Origin: Marinobacter sediminicola | GTDB taxonomy: Bacteria > Pseudomonadota > Gammaproteobacteria > Pseudomonadales > Oleiphilaceae | Length of the DNA: 64,000 bases | Direction: 5' to 3' | Assembly (NCBI RefSeq): GCF_031157525.1 | Contig: NZ_JAVIXR010000005.1 | Coordinates: 1-64,000, forward strand | Shown here: positions 24,733-34,602 of the stretch, piece by piece | Layout: every line of letters begins with the position of its first letter | Numbering within the stretch: position 1 is the first letter of the stretch | The notes under the pieces: generated by a model | What the model was told of the DNA's origin: nothing | Databases searched by the model: none | The model's input: only the letters and a program-made list of their open reading frames with translations | Program-made: the position numbers and the translations under genes

Positions 24733-27620
24733 CAGGAGAACTCCAGGGTCTTTCGAAAGCTGATTAATATTTCCGCGGCTTTTTCCGGCTCGAACTCATC
24801 CAGCATCAGGTCCATGGCGTTCGAGCAGTCAGCTGGAAGCCCTGGCTTGAGCTTATTGATATCGTCGTCGGGCAGTTCGCCGTGGCTCAGGCGTTCGATC
24901 ACATGGTTTAGCAAGCGTGTATCCAATGCAGTCACCGGTGTTTCCGTCACTATTTCAGGCGGGGCGGGCTGTTGTTTGAGCCAGACAATGGCAGCGTCAA
25001 AGCGTAACTGCACGTTTTCCCATAAGGATTCAGGTGCAGGGTTCCCGGTTTTGAGTACGGCTTCCAGCTCTGCCAACACGCTGGCGAGTTGGTTGAACCC
25101 AAGATTGCCGGCAATACCCCTGAGTTTGTGGGCGGCAGCAGCCTGATCACCTGCCTGGCTACGAAGTGCACGGGGTTGGTTGCCAGGCTCGTTCAGGAAG
25201 CGCGTAGCTGCGCTCTGATGCTTGGCAACGTCCGGCCAGAGGTGGCGCACTGTGCCTTGGTCGATGACTGCACCCATATTTTGGCTTGTGATTTGTTCGG
25301 GGCCGGCGCTATCGATGCCTAACACGATCGCTATTTCGTGGGTCAGCTGTGGCATGTTTATGGGTTTGGTTGCAAAGCCGTCCATGCCTGCTTTTGCGGC
25401 TTCCCGGCGATCAGATTCCAATACGCTGGCAGTCAGGGCAATCACCGGTGTGTAGGCTCGTTGATCAGTAGTTTCGATCTGACGAATGGCCCGGGTTGCA
25501 TCATGGCCATTCATTTCGGGCATCTGCACATCCATCAAAACCAGATCAAAGGCTTCGCGGCGATAAAGATCCAGAGCCTGCTTGCCATTGTTGGCAGTGG
25601 TCACCTGGTGGTTTCGCTGGGTCAGCAGTGACGATAGAAGCTCAAGGTTTTGTGCTACGTCATCAGCCACCAGAATTCGCAACGGTGGCAGAGTCACCTC
25701 TTGCTCGGAATGTTGATCGTCATCCACCGGCTCACCTTCGGAAATAGCCAGGGTTACCTGGAAGGTGGAGCCTATGCCAGGGGTGCTGGCTACGGTAATC
25801 TCGCCGCCCATGAGTTCCGCTAATTGGCGGGCGATGGTGGTTCCCAGCCCGGTGCCCCCGAAGCGTCGGGTCATACTGGAATCGGCCTGGGTGAAAGGCT
25901 CAAAGATTTTATCAAGTCGGTCAGCAGAGATGCCGATGCCGGTATCTTCCACCAGGATGACCACTTTCTGTGGCTCCGGATGTTTGACCCGCAGGGTCAC
26001 CCCTCCGGTTTGCGTGAATTTCACCGCGTTGCTTAGCAGATTCAGTATTACTTGCTGAATGCGTAGAGGGTCGCCCTTGAAATAATCCCCTGCTTCAAAA
26101 TCCAGATTAAGATAAAGACCCTTGCGGTTTGCAAGGAGCGACTGGGTGGCGACGACCTGTTCACAAAGGTGCCTGAAATTGAAACTTCGGGATTCAATCT
26201 CAATGTGACCGCCATCCAGCTTGGCAGAGTCCAGAATGTCGTTAAGCAGGCTCAGTAGCGACCTGGCGGAAGCCTTTACTACGCCCAAATGCCGCGCCTG
26301 GGGCTCTTCCAGGGGCGTGTCCAGTACCAGATCGGTGAAGCCAATGATGGCGTTCATAGGCGTGCGAATCTCGTGGCTCATGTTGGCCAGAAAGGCGGTT
26401 TTAGCTGCAGCAGCTTCTTCCGCCAACTCTTTGGCCTGCCGCAGTTCGGTTTCCATCTTGTGACGTTCGGAAATGTCCGTTAAAAAGCCAACGAAGGTGC
26501 TTATGCCGCCCAGCCGGGATTCGCCAATGGCGAGGAGTACGGGAACCTGGTGGCCATTCTTGTGAAGGGCCCACACCTCCCGGTTGGAGCCGATGATCTT
26601 GGGCACACCGGTACGCAGGTAGTTTTTCAGATAGCTGTCGTGGGCATCCCTATGGGGGTTGGGCATCAGCATCATCACGTTTTTGCCGAGGACCTCTTCT
26701 GCCTGGTAACCCAAAATACGCTCGGCAGATTCGCTGAACGACAGCACAATGCCGCGGTCGGAAATCTTCACTATGCCATCTACCGCCGCATCCAGAATGG
26801 CCTGAATTTCACTCGTGGCTTCCTGGCTGCGCCTCATGAGTGCCCAGTAGCGCGCCACAGCGTTCACACTGGCGGCCAGTAAGCTGAGGCTCACCGTAAT
26901 GAAAGCAATGGTGAAGGCAAGTGCAGTTTGGCGGTTGCTGCCGGGCAGGAACCCCGGCTCCGGCTCGCCGATAAAGCGAGCGGCTTCCATGGCCGTGTAG
27001 TGCATACCCGCGATGGCAAGACCCATTACGGCACCAGCCAGGAGCCGACGTTTGTATCCGCGCATGCGGGTTCTGCGCCGCAAACCGAAGCTGATCCACA
27101 GGGCTAAGGTGCCAAGTAGCACCGCAACCACAATAGAGAGCACGAACAGCAGAGGGTCGTATCTAAGCGCCGGCCCGATCTCCATCGCTGCCATACCCAG
27201 ATAATGCATAGTGCCTATGCCGGCCCCAACGATCACGCCTCCACCAATCAAACGCGCAGGGTTAAGGTCATGTCGAGCAAGCAGGCTGAGGGCCACCCAG
27301 GATGCAAACAGGCTGGGAGCTGCCGATAGGGCGGTGATCCAGGGGTGATAGTGAACATGGGCAGGCATCTCGAAGGCCAACATGCCTATAAAGTGCATTG
27401 ACCAGATACCGAAACCCAGGGAGGCTGAGCCACTGATTAAATGCAGACGCTGCAGGTGCACAGTTGTACTGCGCCGGGCCGCCGCTGCCAGGGTGAGCGC
27501 CAGATAGGAAGCACCTATGGCAATGGCCAGCGATAGCGCTACCAGACCAGTCTCATATTGGCCCGACACCAGCTTGTCGGCTGCCAGATTGAGCACGAAA
27601 AAGTTATCAAGCGCCAGCAA
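24732..27620 (-). CDS. MHYT-PAS hybrid sensor histidine kinase with receiver and HPt domains
   Basis: The kinase has an MHYT membrane sensor with three MH(F/Y) motifs (SMHFIGML, MHYLGMAAM, MHYTAMEAA) over seven helices, a family proposed to sense a diatomic gas through bound metal. It continues with a PAS domain (ILDAAVDGIVKISDRGIV), the H-box NMSHEIRTPMNAI, an ATPase domain with GTGLGTTIARQLAELMGG, a receiver with LVLMDVQMPEM, and an HPt domain with HKLRGIAGNLGF. The longest open frame starts at 27782, but MHYT proteins normally start just before the first helix. I favour the TTG at 27620, which has AAGG about nine bases upstream. The stop overlaps the HD-GYP regulator start, suggesting a paired phosphorelay. 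Confidence 0.88.
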   Translation of the reverse strand: MLALDNFFVLNLAADKLVSGQYETGLVALSLAIAIGASYLALTLAAAARRSTTVHLQRLHLISGSASLGFGIWSMHFIGMLAFEMPAHVHYHPWITALSAAPSLFASWVALSLLARHDLNPARLIGGGVIVGAGIGTMHYLGMAAMEIGPALRYDPLLFVLSIVVAVLLGTLALWISFGLRRRTRMRGYKRRLLAGAVMGLAIAGMHYTAMEAARFIGEPEPGFLPGSNRQTALAFTIAFITVSLSLLAASVNAVARYWALMRRSQEATSEIQAILDAAVDGIVKISDRGIVLSFSESAERILGYQAEEVLGKNVMMLMPNPHRDAHDSYLKNYLRTGVPKIIGSNREVWALHKNGHQVPVLLAIGESRLGGISTFVGFLTDISERHKMETELRQAKELAEEAAAAKTAFLANMSHEIRTPMNAIIGFTDLVLDTPLEEPQARHLGVVKASARSLLSLLNDILDSAKLDGGHIEIESRSFNFRHLCEQVVATQSLLANRKGLYLNLDFEAGDYFKGDPLRIQQVILNLLSNAVKFTQTGGVTLRVKHPEPQKVVILVEDTGIGISADRLDKIFEPFTQADSSMTRRFGGTGLGTTIARQLAELMGGEITVASTPGIGSTFQVTLAISEGEPVDDDQHSEQEVTLPPLRILVADDVAQNLELLSSLLTQRNHQVTTANNGKQALDLYRREAFDLVLMDVQMPEMNGHDATRAIRQIETTDQRAYTPVIALTASVLESDRREAAKAGMDGFATKPINMPQLTHEIAIVLGIDSAGPEQITSQNMGAVIDQGTVRHLWPDVAKHQSAATRFLNEPGNQPRALRSQAGDQAAAAHKLRGIAGNLGFNQLASVLAELEAVLKTGNPAPESLWENVQLRFDAAIVWLKQQPAPPEIVTETPVTALDTRLLNHVIERLSHGELPDDDINKLKPGLPADCSNAMDLMLDEFEPEKAAEILISFRKTLEFS

Positions 27621-27891
27621 GCGGGATACCTTAAGGGGGCTAAGTGTGTAGGAAAAGCCTACCTTAACTCTCAGTGATGGGCCCGCAAATCGAATTTTGT
27701 TTAAATTTTGTAGTTTGGCAATCATCCCCCTGAATACCGAACATTCATGGGCGTGACCTTGAACTATAATTATTTGATGCAATAGTTATACAAGACTTCA
27801 CATTCCCTGACTTTTGCGCCAGCCTGCTTGTCTGATGTCGCAGTGTAGCTTGTAAAAGTGCTCGGATCATGGCGAATAATGGAGGCACAGT

Positions 27892-30660
27892 ATGTCGAAC
27901 AATAGCCTTGGAAAAGATAGCCTGAACACACTCAGCAGCTTGAGTGCAGGCGGTAAAACGTTTCATTATTACAGCCTGCCCAAAGCGGCAGAATCCCTCG
28001 GTGATATCAACCGACTCCCCTTTTCATTGAAAGTGCTCCTCGAAAACCTGCTGCGCAACGAAGATGGCGTAACCGTGGATCAAAGCCACGTTGATGCCAT
28101 GGTGCAGTGGCTGAAAGACAAGCGCTCAGACACCGAAATCCAGTTCCGCCCAGCGCGGGTACTGATGCAGGACTTTACCGGTGTACCCGGCGTGGTGGAT
28201 TTGGCAGCCATGCGCGAGGCTGTTAAAAAGGCCGGTGGAGATCCAGCTCTGATCAATCCTCTATCCCCTGTGGACCTTGTGATCGACCACTCGGTGATGG
28301 TAGACGAGTTCGGCACGGCTAGTGCTTTCGGGCGTAACGTGGAAATCGAGATGGAGCGCAACCAGGAACGTTACGAGTTCCTGCGCTGGGGCCAGCAGGC
28401 CTTTGATAACTTCCGTGTGGTTCCGCCTGGAACCGGCATTTGCCACCAGGTAAACCTCGAGTACCTGGGCAAAACTGTCTGGCACAAGAAGCAGGGCGAT
28501 AAAACCATTGCCTATCCGGATACGTTGGTAGGCACAGACTCCCACACCACCATGATTAACGGCCTGGGCATTCTTGGCTGGGGTGTTGGTGGTATCGAGG
28601 CAGAGGCTGCCATGCTTGGCCAGCCAGTCTCCATGTTGATACCGGAAGTGGTGGGCTTCAAGATTTCCGGCAAGCTGCGCGAAGGCATCACCGCAACGGA
28701 TCTGGTTCTTACTGTGACCGAAATGCTGCGCAAAAAAGGCGTGGTTGGCAAGTTTGTGGAGTTCTATGGTGACGGCCTGAAAGACATGCCGGTGGCAGAC
28801 CGTGCCACCATTGCCAACATGTCTCCGGAATATGGCGCCACCTGTGGCTTCTTCCCGGTGGATGAGCAAACCCTGAAGTATTTGCGCTTGACTGGTCGCG
28901 ACGACCAGCAGATCGAACTGGTTGAAGCCTATGCCAAAGCCCAGGGGTTGTGGCGTGAGCCAGGCCATGAGCCGGTGTACACCGCGACGCTGGAACTCGA
29001 CATGGGCGATGTCGAAGCCAGCATGGCCGGCCCTAAGCGCCCGCAAGATCGGGTAGCGCTGAAAAACATGAAAGCGGCCTTCGAATTGTTGATGGAAACA
29101 TCTGAAGGTGGCCCGGATGCGCCCGATAAGCGTGAAATGGAGCTTAAATCGGAAGGCGGGCAAACCGCCGTGGGCGTTGATGACAGTTATCATCACCCCT
29201 GCAGCCGGGAGATCACTCTGAATGGGCAGGATACCCGCCTGGACCCGGGCGCAGTCGTGATTGCGGCTATCACCTCCTGTACCAACACGTCTAACCCCAG
29301 TGTGATGATGGCGGCCGGGTTGGTGGCCCGGAAAGCGGTAGAGAAGGGCTTGACCACCAAGCCTTGGGTGAAAACGTCACTGGCGCCGGGCTCCAAGGTG
29401 GTCACAGAATATCTGGCCGCAGGCGGATTTCAGGATGATCTGAACAAGCTGGGCTTTGACTTGGTAGGTTACGGCTGCACAACCTGCATCGGTAACTCTG
29501 GCCCATTGCCGGATTCGGTTGAAAAAGCCATTACGGATGGTGATATCACAGTAGCCTCTGTGCTGTCTGGTAACCGTAACTTCGAAGGCCGCATACACCC
29601 GTTGGTGAAAACCAACTGGTTGGCGTCACCTCCTTTGGTGGTTGCCTATGCGCTGGCTGGTAACGTGCGGTTGAACCTGCAGAAGGATCCTCTGGGCAAA
29701 GACCAGGATGGTAATCCGGTGTACCTGAAAGACCTGTGGCCAAGCCAGCAGGAAGTTGCTGAGGCTGTGGAGAAAGTCAAAACTGACATGTTCCGGACCG
29801 AGTACGCGGCGGTATTCGATGGCGATGCTACCTGGCAAGCCATAGATGTGCCTGAAACGAAGGTGTACAAGTGGTCAGAAGATTCTACCTACATCCAGCA
29901 CCCGCCCTTCTTTGAAGGTATGGGCCCGGAGCCAGATCCGATTGAGGATATATCCAACGCAAATATTTTGGCACTGCTGGGGGATTCCGTGACAACGGAT
30001 CACATCTCGCCGGCCGGCTCATTCAGCGCCGATAGCCCCGCAGGCAGATATCTGCAGGAGCGCGGTGTTGAGCCGGGCAACTTCAACTCTTATGGTTCCC
30101 GCCGGGGTAATCATGAGGTGATGATGCGGGGTACCTTTGCCAACGTACGTATCCGTAACGAAATGCTGGATGGCGTTGAGGGCGGTTTCACCAAGTTTGT
30201 GCCCACTGGGGAGCAAATGGCGGTTTATGATGCGGCCATGAAGTACCAGGAGCAGGGCACACCGTTGGTTGTGATTGCTGGTAAGGAATACGGAACCGGC
30301 TCAAGCCGCGACTGGGCAGCCAAAGGCACTCGCCTGCTTGGAGTTCGTGCGGTGGTGGCAGAATCCTATGAGCGAATCCACCGCTCCAACCTCATTGGCA
30401 TGGGTGTGATGCCCCTGCAGTTCCCGGAAGGTACGGATCGAAAGAGCCTGAAACTGACTGGAGAAGAAACCATCAGTATCAGTGGGTTGTCCGGAGATAT
30501 AACACCGGGCCAAACGCTGACCATGACGATCACCTACAAGGACGGCTCAACCGCGACTTGCGATCTGAAATCGCGGATTGATACTGCAAATGAAGCTGTC
30601 TACTTCCATCACGGCGGCATCTTGCACTATGTGGTGCGTGAAATGCTCAAATCTGCCTGA
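27892..30660 (+). CDS. acnA: Aconitate hydratase A
   Basis: AcnA interconverts citrate and isocitrate in the TCA cycle using a [4Fe-4S] cluster. The 922-residue length is typical of the AcnA/IRP type. Cluster cysteines are in [14 protein letters not shown] and [14 protein letters not shown]. Substrate and active-site segments include [14 protein letters not shown], the [12 protein letters not shown] block of the swivelling domain, and [16 protein letters not shown]. The ATG has GGAGG at a suitable distance. It is transcribed alone, with a terminator at 30688-30721 and the divergent MHYT kinase upstream. Confidence 0.97.
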   Translation: MSNNSLGKDSLNTLSSLSAGGKTFHYYSLPKAAESLGDINRLPFSLKVLLENLLRNEDGVTVDQSHVDAMVQWLKDKRSDTEIQFRPARVLMQDFTGVPGVVDLAAMREAVKKAGGDPALINPLSPVDLVIDHSVMVDEFGTASAFGRNVEIEMERNQERYEFLRWGQQAFDNFRVVPPGTGICHQVNLEYLGKTVWHKKQGDKTIAYPDTLVGTDSHTTMINGLGILGWGVGGIEAEAAMLGQPVSMLIPEVVGFKISGKLREGITATDLVLTVTEMLRKKGVVGKFVEFYGDGLKDMPVADRATIANMSPEYGATCGFFPVDEQTLKYLRLTGRDDQQIELVEAYAKAQGLWREPGHEPVYTATLELDMGDVEASMAGPKRPQDRVALKNMKAAFELLMETSEGGPDAPDKREMELKSEGGQTAVGVDDSYHHPCSREITLNGQDTRLDPGAVVIAAITSCTNTSNPSVMMAAGLVARKAVEKGLTTKPWVKTSLAPGSKVVTEYLAAGGFQDDLNKLGFDLVGYGCTTCIGNSGPLPDSVEKAITDGDITVASVLSGNRNFEGRIHPLVKTNWLASPPLVVAYALAGNVRLNLQKDPLGKDQDGNPVYLKDLWPSQQEVAEAVEKVKTDMFRTEYAAVFDGDATWQAIDVPETKVYKWSEDSTYIQHPPFFEGMGPEPDPIEDISNANILALLGDSVTTDHISPAGSFSADSPAGRYLQERGVEPGNFNSYGSRRGNHEVMMRGTFANVRIRNEMLDGVEGGFTKFVPTGEQMAVYDAAMKYQEQGTPLVVIAGKEYGTGSSRDWAAKGTRLLGVRAVVAESYERIHRSNLIGMGVMPLQFPEGTDRKSLKLTGEETISISGLSGDITPGQTLTMTITYKDGSTATCDLKSRIDTANEAVYFHHGGILHYVVREMLKSA

Positions 30661-30687
30661 ACTAGCTGATTAACGGGTTCAGACTTG

Positions 30688-30721
30688 AAACCGGCAACCC
30701 ATTCGGGTTGCCGGTTTTTTA
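30688..30721 (+). terminator. Rho-independent terminator of acnA
   Basis: AAACCGGCAACCC (30688-30700) pairs with GGGTTGCCGGTTT (30705-30717) over 13 bases with a four-base loop, followed by a run of Ts. The T-run reaches into the stop codon of the convergent histidine kinase gene (30719-30721). Confidence 0.92.
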
Positions 30722-32716
30722 TGGTTCACCAATAACTGCCACAGGCAGGCGTATCCAGAAGGTTGCGCCCTGGCCCGGCAAAGACTCAAAGCCGACATCG
30801 CCACCCATGGCATTTATCAGTTCGCGAGTTATCGCAAGCCCAAGGCCTGTGCCACCCCGGCTACGGGTGTCGGAGCTGTCGGCCTGGGCAAAGCGCTGGA
30901 AAATTGCGCTTCTAAAGGCTTCCGGAACACCGTCTCCACTGTCTTGCACGGAAATAGTGACCGTTTGAGCCCCCTCCAGGATCTGCTGTTTCGCCGACAC
31001 ACCAATACGCCCACTATCGGGGGAGAATTTCATGGCATTGGATATCAGGTTGTTAAGGCTTTGCAGCAGGCGCTGGCCGTCTACAAATACGTCAACGGCG
31101 GGTATGTCTGAAGCAAGGTGAATGGTAACTTCCCGCTGCGCACCATAGGCCCGGTTTTCACTCACTGCCTGCTCGAGTAACGGCAGTAGAGGCTGGTATT
31201 GCATGCTGATGGTCAGCTTTCCGGTTACCAGCTTTTCGATATCAAGAAGGTCGTCGATCAACCTGGCCAGCTGCTTGGCATTGCGCTCGGCAATGGCCAT
31301 CATATCTTGTGCTTTTTGAGGTAGCGTGCCCGCCGCCCCCCCGGCCAGAAGCCCGATCGCTCCTGTAATTGAGGTGAGCGGCGTGCGGAGCTCATGGCTC
31401 ACGGTCGATACAAACTGGTTCTTCATGCGCTCGATCTTTTTACGCTCCGAAATATCCTCCAGCAGAACCCAGAGCAGCTTTCGGCCAGCAGAATCGAGTA
31501 TTAGCATGGCGTGAACGATGGCTGGGTAGCTGTTGCCGTAGCGGTCCACAATTTCTTGTTCGATGGGCCCGAAATAGCCTGAGTGCTGTAGCTGTTCCAG
31601 AACCTCTGCTTGCATGGATACATGGTTGGGGGAAAGCAGCTGGCGGTAACCAAGCTCCAGGAATTCTTCCTTGCGATAGCCGGTTGACTTGAGCATCGAA
31701 GCGTTCACATCGATGATTTCACCGGTGCGGTAGTCCGCCAGAATGATACCGCTGGGTGCCAGTTCAAACAGCCGCCGAAGCTGCTGCTCGCTTTCCTCGA
31801 TCCCCAGAAGCGCCCGCTTTTTATCGTCTATGTCTTCCAGGTAGCCGTGCCAGATGATGCTGCCATCAGAGAGTTTTTGAGGTGTGGAGTGGCCTTCAAT
31901 CCAGCGTACTTTGCCCTCTGGATGGCGAATGCGGAACTGGATAGACCATGTGCACAGGTGTTGCGATGACTCTTTGATACTGCCCACTACCGCTGGGTAA
32001 TCCTCAGGATCTATCATCGTGAAAAGTGCCGCGGCATCATTCCGAGCCTGTGCCGGGGTGACGCCAAAGGTGCGCTCTATACCTTTGCTGCTGAAAGGAA
32101 AGGTCATGCGCCCATCCGGGAAGAGCCGGAACTGGTAGAGGCCGCCGGGCACCAGATCCGCAAGCTGTTTGAGCATGATCAGGGATTCATTCTGCTTTTG
32201 CAGTTCCTGTTCCCGATAGTGAATAGCCAGCTCCTGGGCGCTGATCTGCTCTTCTATGCAGTCGGCAATATCTCGTAGGCACTGGAGATCTTCTTCGTTC
32301 AGCTTTCTGGGCGCCCTGTCAATAACACACAGGGTTCCCAGGGCGTGGCCATCGGAGCTGCGCAGCGGCGTGCCGGCATAGAAACGAATGTTCGGCGCGC
32401 CGGTTACCAAAGGGTTATCGCGGAAACGTTCATCGGCACAGGCATCTTCTATCAGCAGCGGCCGATCGGTCAGAATGGCGTGTCCGCAAAAGGAAATGCA
32501 TCGCGGGGTTTCGCTGACGTCCAGCCCGACAATGGATTTAAACCACTGCCGGTCACGGTCAATCAGGGAGATCAGGGCAATGGGGGCATCCAAAAGCCTG
32601 GCGGCCATGCGGGTGAGGCGGTCAAACCGGGCTTCGGGGGGAGTGTCAAGAATCCGAAGTTGATCCAGAGCGGCTTGCCGGTCGCTCTCGTTGGCAGGCA
32701 CCTCGGGCTCTTTCAT
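30719..32716 (-). CDS. Cytoplasmic GAF-PAS sensor histidine kinase
   Basis: The 665-residue kinase has no membrane segment. A GAF domain (about 25-160, with SLIDRDRQWFKSIVGLD and CISFCGHAIL) is followed by a coiled-coil stretch and two PAS domains, the second containing LFELAPSGIILADYRTGEI. Then come the H-box TVSHELRTPLTSI, N-box NNLISNAMKFSP and G-boxes DSGDGVPEAF and GTGLGLAITRELINAMGG. Its kinase core closely resembles that of the next gene upstream, suggesting duplication. Its start overlaps that gene's stop (ATGA). No DNA-binding partner is encoded nearby; the receivers at 34603-37827 are the likely targets. Confidence 0.88.
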   Translation of the reverse strand: MKEPEVPANESDRQAALDQLRILDTPPEARFDRLTRMAARLLDAPIALISLIDRDRQWFKSIVGLDVSETPRCISFCGHAILTDRPLLIEDACADERFRDNPLVTGAPNIRFYAGTPLRSSDGHALGTLCVIDRAPRKLNEEDLQCLRDIADCIEEQISAQELAIHYREQELQKQNESLIMLKQLADLVPGGLYQFRLFPDGRMTFPFSSKGIERTFGVTPAQARNDAAALFTMIDPEDYPAVVGSIKESSQHLCTWSIQFRIRHPEGKVRWIEGHSTPQKLSDGSIIWHGYLEDIDDKKRALLGIEESEQQLRRLFELAPSGIILADYRTGEIIDVNASMLKSTGYRKEEFLELGYRQLLSPNHVSMQAEVLEQLQHSGYFGPIEQEIVDRYGNSYPAIVHAMLILDSAGRKLLWVLLEDISERKKIERMKNQFVSTVSHELRTPLTSITGAIGLLAGGAAGTLPQKAQDMMAIAERNAKQLARLIDDLLDIEKLVTGKLTISMQYQPLLPLLEQAVSENRAYGAQREVTIHLASDIPAVDVFVDGQRLLQSLNNLISNAMKFSPDSGRIGVSAKQQILEGAQTVTISVQDSGDGVPEAFRSAIFQRFAQADSSDTRSRGGTGLGLAITRELINAMGGDVGFESLPGQGATFWIRLPVAVIGEP

Positions 32717-34500
32717 GATGTTGTGCCCTCTGATAAGACGTTGCTGTCCAAGGGTAGTTCAACCCAAAAGTGGGCGCCATTATTGTTGTAGTAGCCGACA
32801 GAGCCGTTCAGAAGGTCTGCAATCTGCCGATTGATCGCCAGGCCCAGTCCAGTGCCATTCGTTGCGCGGGTTGTGCCAACCTCTGCCTGGGAAAAGCGAC
32901 TGAATATCTGGGATTTAAATGTCTCAGGAACGCCTTTACCCTGGTCGCTCACAGTAATTCGCAGTGTGTTCTGATCCGTTTTTTCTGCATGGAGCGTGAC
33001 CAGGCCACCTTTTGGTGAAAACTTGATGGCATTGCTCACGAAGTTATCCAGAATCTGCCGCAATCTATGGCCGTCGGTGTGCAGGGGTATCTCGGGGACG
33101 TCTGGAGTGGCCAGGCTGACGCCGACCTCCCTGGCCATGGTTTCGTTCCCACAGACAGTTTCCGCCAACAGCTTTGGCAGGTCCTCAGGCTGAAAACTCA
33201 CCCGCATCTTGCCGCTGGACAGCTTGTTGAAATCGAGCATGTCGCCGATGAGTAATTGCAGGCGATCGCCGTTGCGCAGTGCCAGCGACACCATTTCTTT
33301 GGCGCGCACCGGTAATTCGCCTGCGGTGCCGGATTGGAGCAGTCGCATGGCACCATTTATTGAGGTCAAGGGTGTTCGCAGCTCATGGCTGACATTGGCA
33401 ACAAAGTTGTCCTTGAGTCGGTTGTTGGCATCCCGCCCATCCATAAGCTGGTTAAATGCCTGCGCCAGATCCCGAACCTCTGGAGCGCCTTGTTCTGTGA
33501 GGCGGCGGGAAGATTCCGGTTTCTGGATCATCGAGCGGATACGACGGGTCATCTGAGTGAGAGACGCGGTTGTTGAGCGAAGCGCCATGTAGGTCATCAG
33601 TAATATGCCGAAGGTGACACCGATGCTGATCATAAAGAACCGGCTGAAGGCTTGCTTTGCGGGAGCAGTCGCAAGGGACTTTGGAACCGCGCGTATAAAC
33701 AGCCAGCCAAGTCGGTGCAGGTGGTTGGTTGCATAGATCAGCGTTTCGCCTGTGTTTGTTTCAACCTCGCCAAAACGGACACCTGAAAGGGCCGCATCTA
33801 TCAGCAAGTTTTCCCCGGGGTCTGGAAGATCCTCAATGGCTTTACCGTTAGGGGCGCCCTCTATGAACAGGAAGTTATCAGAGTCTACCACCAGGAAAAT
33901 TGCATCTTCACTGGCACTATCCCGCACGCTTCCGGGAATCAAAAGCGACTGGTGCATTCTTAAAGTGCCACTGAGGAAGCCCAGGAGCTCCCCGTTATCA
34001 CCTTTAATGGGCGCAATAAATACCATTAAGGGCACACCTGTTGCCCGGCCGATCAGGGGGCGGCTGATAACGGGGCGTTGAGTGTTGATGGCCTCTTGCC
34101 AGTGGGGGCGGTCGGCGTAATGGGTGCCCAATCTGCCTGGAGAGAAGATGTTTTCAGCAATCAAGACGGCTTCTGGCGTCAAAACGCTCAGGCTGTGTGG
34201 GAACAACTCTTCCAGGTTTTTCTGTTTCTTCAGTAAATTCGTAAGCCTTTCCGGGGAAAGCAATTGGCCCTCGGTGCTTAGAATCGATGCAAATTGCGAC
34301 AGCACATTGGTGCGGAACTCCAGATCCTGGCTAACCAAACTGGAGATGTGAGCTGTTTCGTTCTCCTGTTGCGCCAGCAGATTTGTTGAGAAATCTTCGA
34401 GCAGTGCACTGTAGGCGGCATATATAACAGCGCCAACGGTGGTAAGGCAGCCAGTCAGGATGATGATGGCCAGGCGGGTGCCCAGAGATAAATGATTCAA
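32713..34500 (-). CDS. Membrane sensor histidine kinase with Cache-like periplasmic domain
   Basis: The 595-residue kinase has a membrane helix at about 10-30, then a periplasmic region of about 240 residues. That region has the dCache-type segment TPEAVLIAENIFSPGRLGTHYADRPHW and FIAPIKGDNGELLGFLSGTL. A second helix lies near 280-300, followed by HAMP-like residues, the H-box NVSHELRTPLTSI, N-box DNFVSNAIKFSP and GTGLGLAINRQIADLLNG. The start is a TTG at 34500 with AGGAG six bases upstream; no better ATG is in frame. It is divergent from the HPt-REC-GGDEF gene 102 nt away and overlaps the GAF-PAS kinase, so both kinases are probably made from one transcript. Confidence 0.87.
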   Translation of the reverse strand: MNHLSLGTRLAIIILTGCLTTVGAVIYAAYSALLEDFSTNLLAQQENETAHISSLVSQDLEFRTNVLSQFASILSTEGQLLSPERLTNLLKKQKNLEELFPHSLSVLTPEAVLIAENIFSPGRLGTHYADRPHWQEAINTQRPVISRPLIGRATGVPLMVFIAPIKGDNGELLGFLSGTLRMHQSLLIPGSVRDSASEDAIFLVVDSDNFLFIEGAPNGKAIEDLPDPGENLLIDAALSGVRFGEVETNTGETLIYATNHLHRLGWLFIRAVPKSLATAPAKQAFSRFFMISIGVTFGILLMTYMALRSTTASLTQMTRRIRSMIQKPESSRRLTEQGAPEVRDLAQAFNQLMDGRDANNRLKDNFVANVSHELRTPLTSINGAMRLLQSGTAGELPVRAKEMVSLALRNGDRLQLLIGDMLDFNKLSSGKMRVSFQPEDLPKLLAETVCGNETMAREVGVSLATPDVPEIPLHTDGHRLRQILDNFVSNAIKFSPKGGLVTLHAEKTDQNTLRITVSDQGKGVPETFKSQIFSRFSQAEVGTTRATNGTGLGLAINRQIADLLNGSVGYYNNNGAHFWVELPLDSNVLSEGTTS

Positions 34501-34602
34501 TGCATGCTCCTGTCTGGCAATTTGCGTTAAAACTTGCTTTGATTGAACCGTAATTCAAACCGAATTCACAGCGTTTACGCGCGTTAATTAGCAAGAGCCC
34601 TT

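Noticed and set aside
28261-29196. Long open frame opposite acnA
   Set aside because: It is fully antisense to a highly conserved enzyme and has no ribosome site or family signature.
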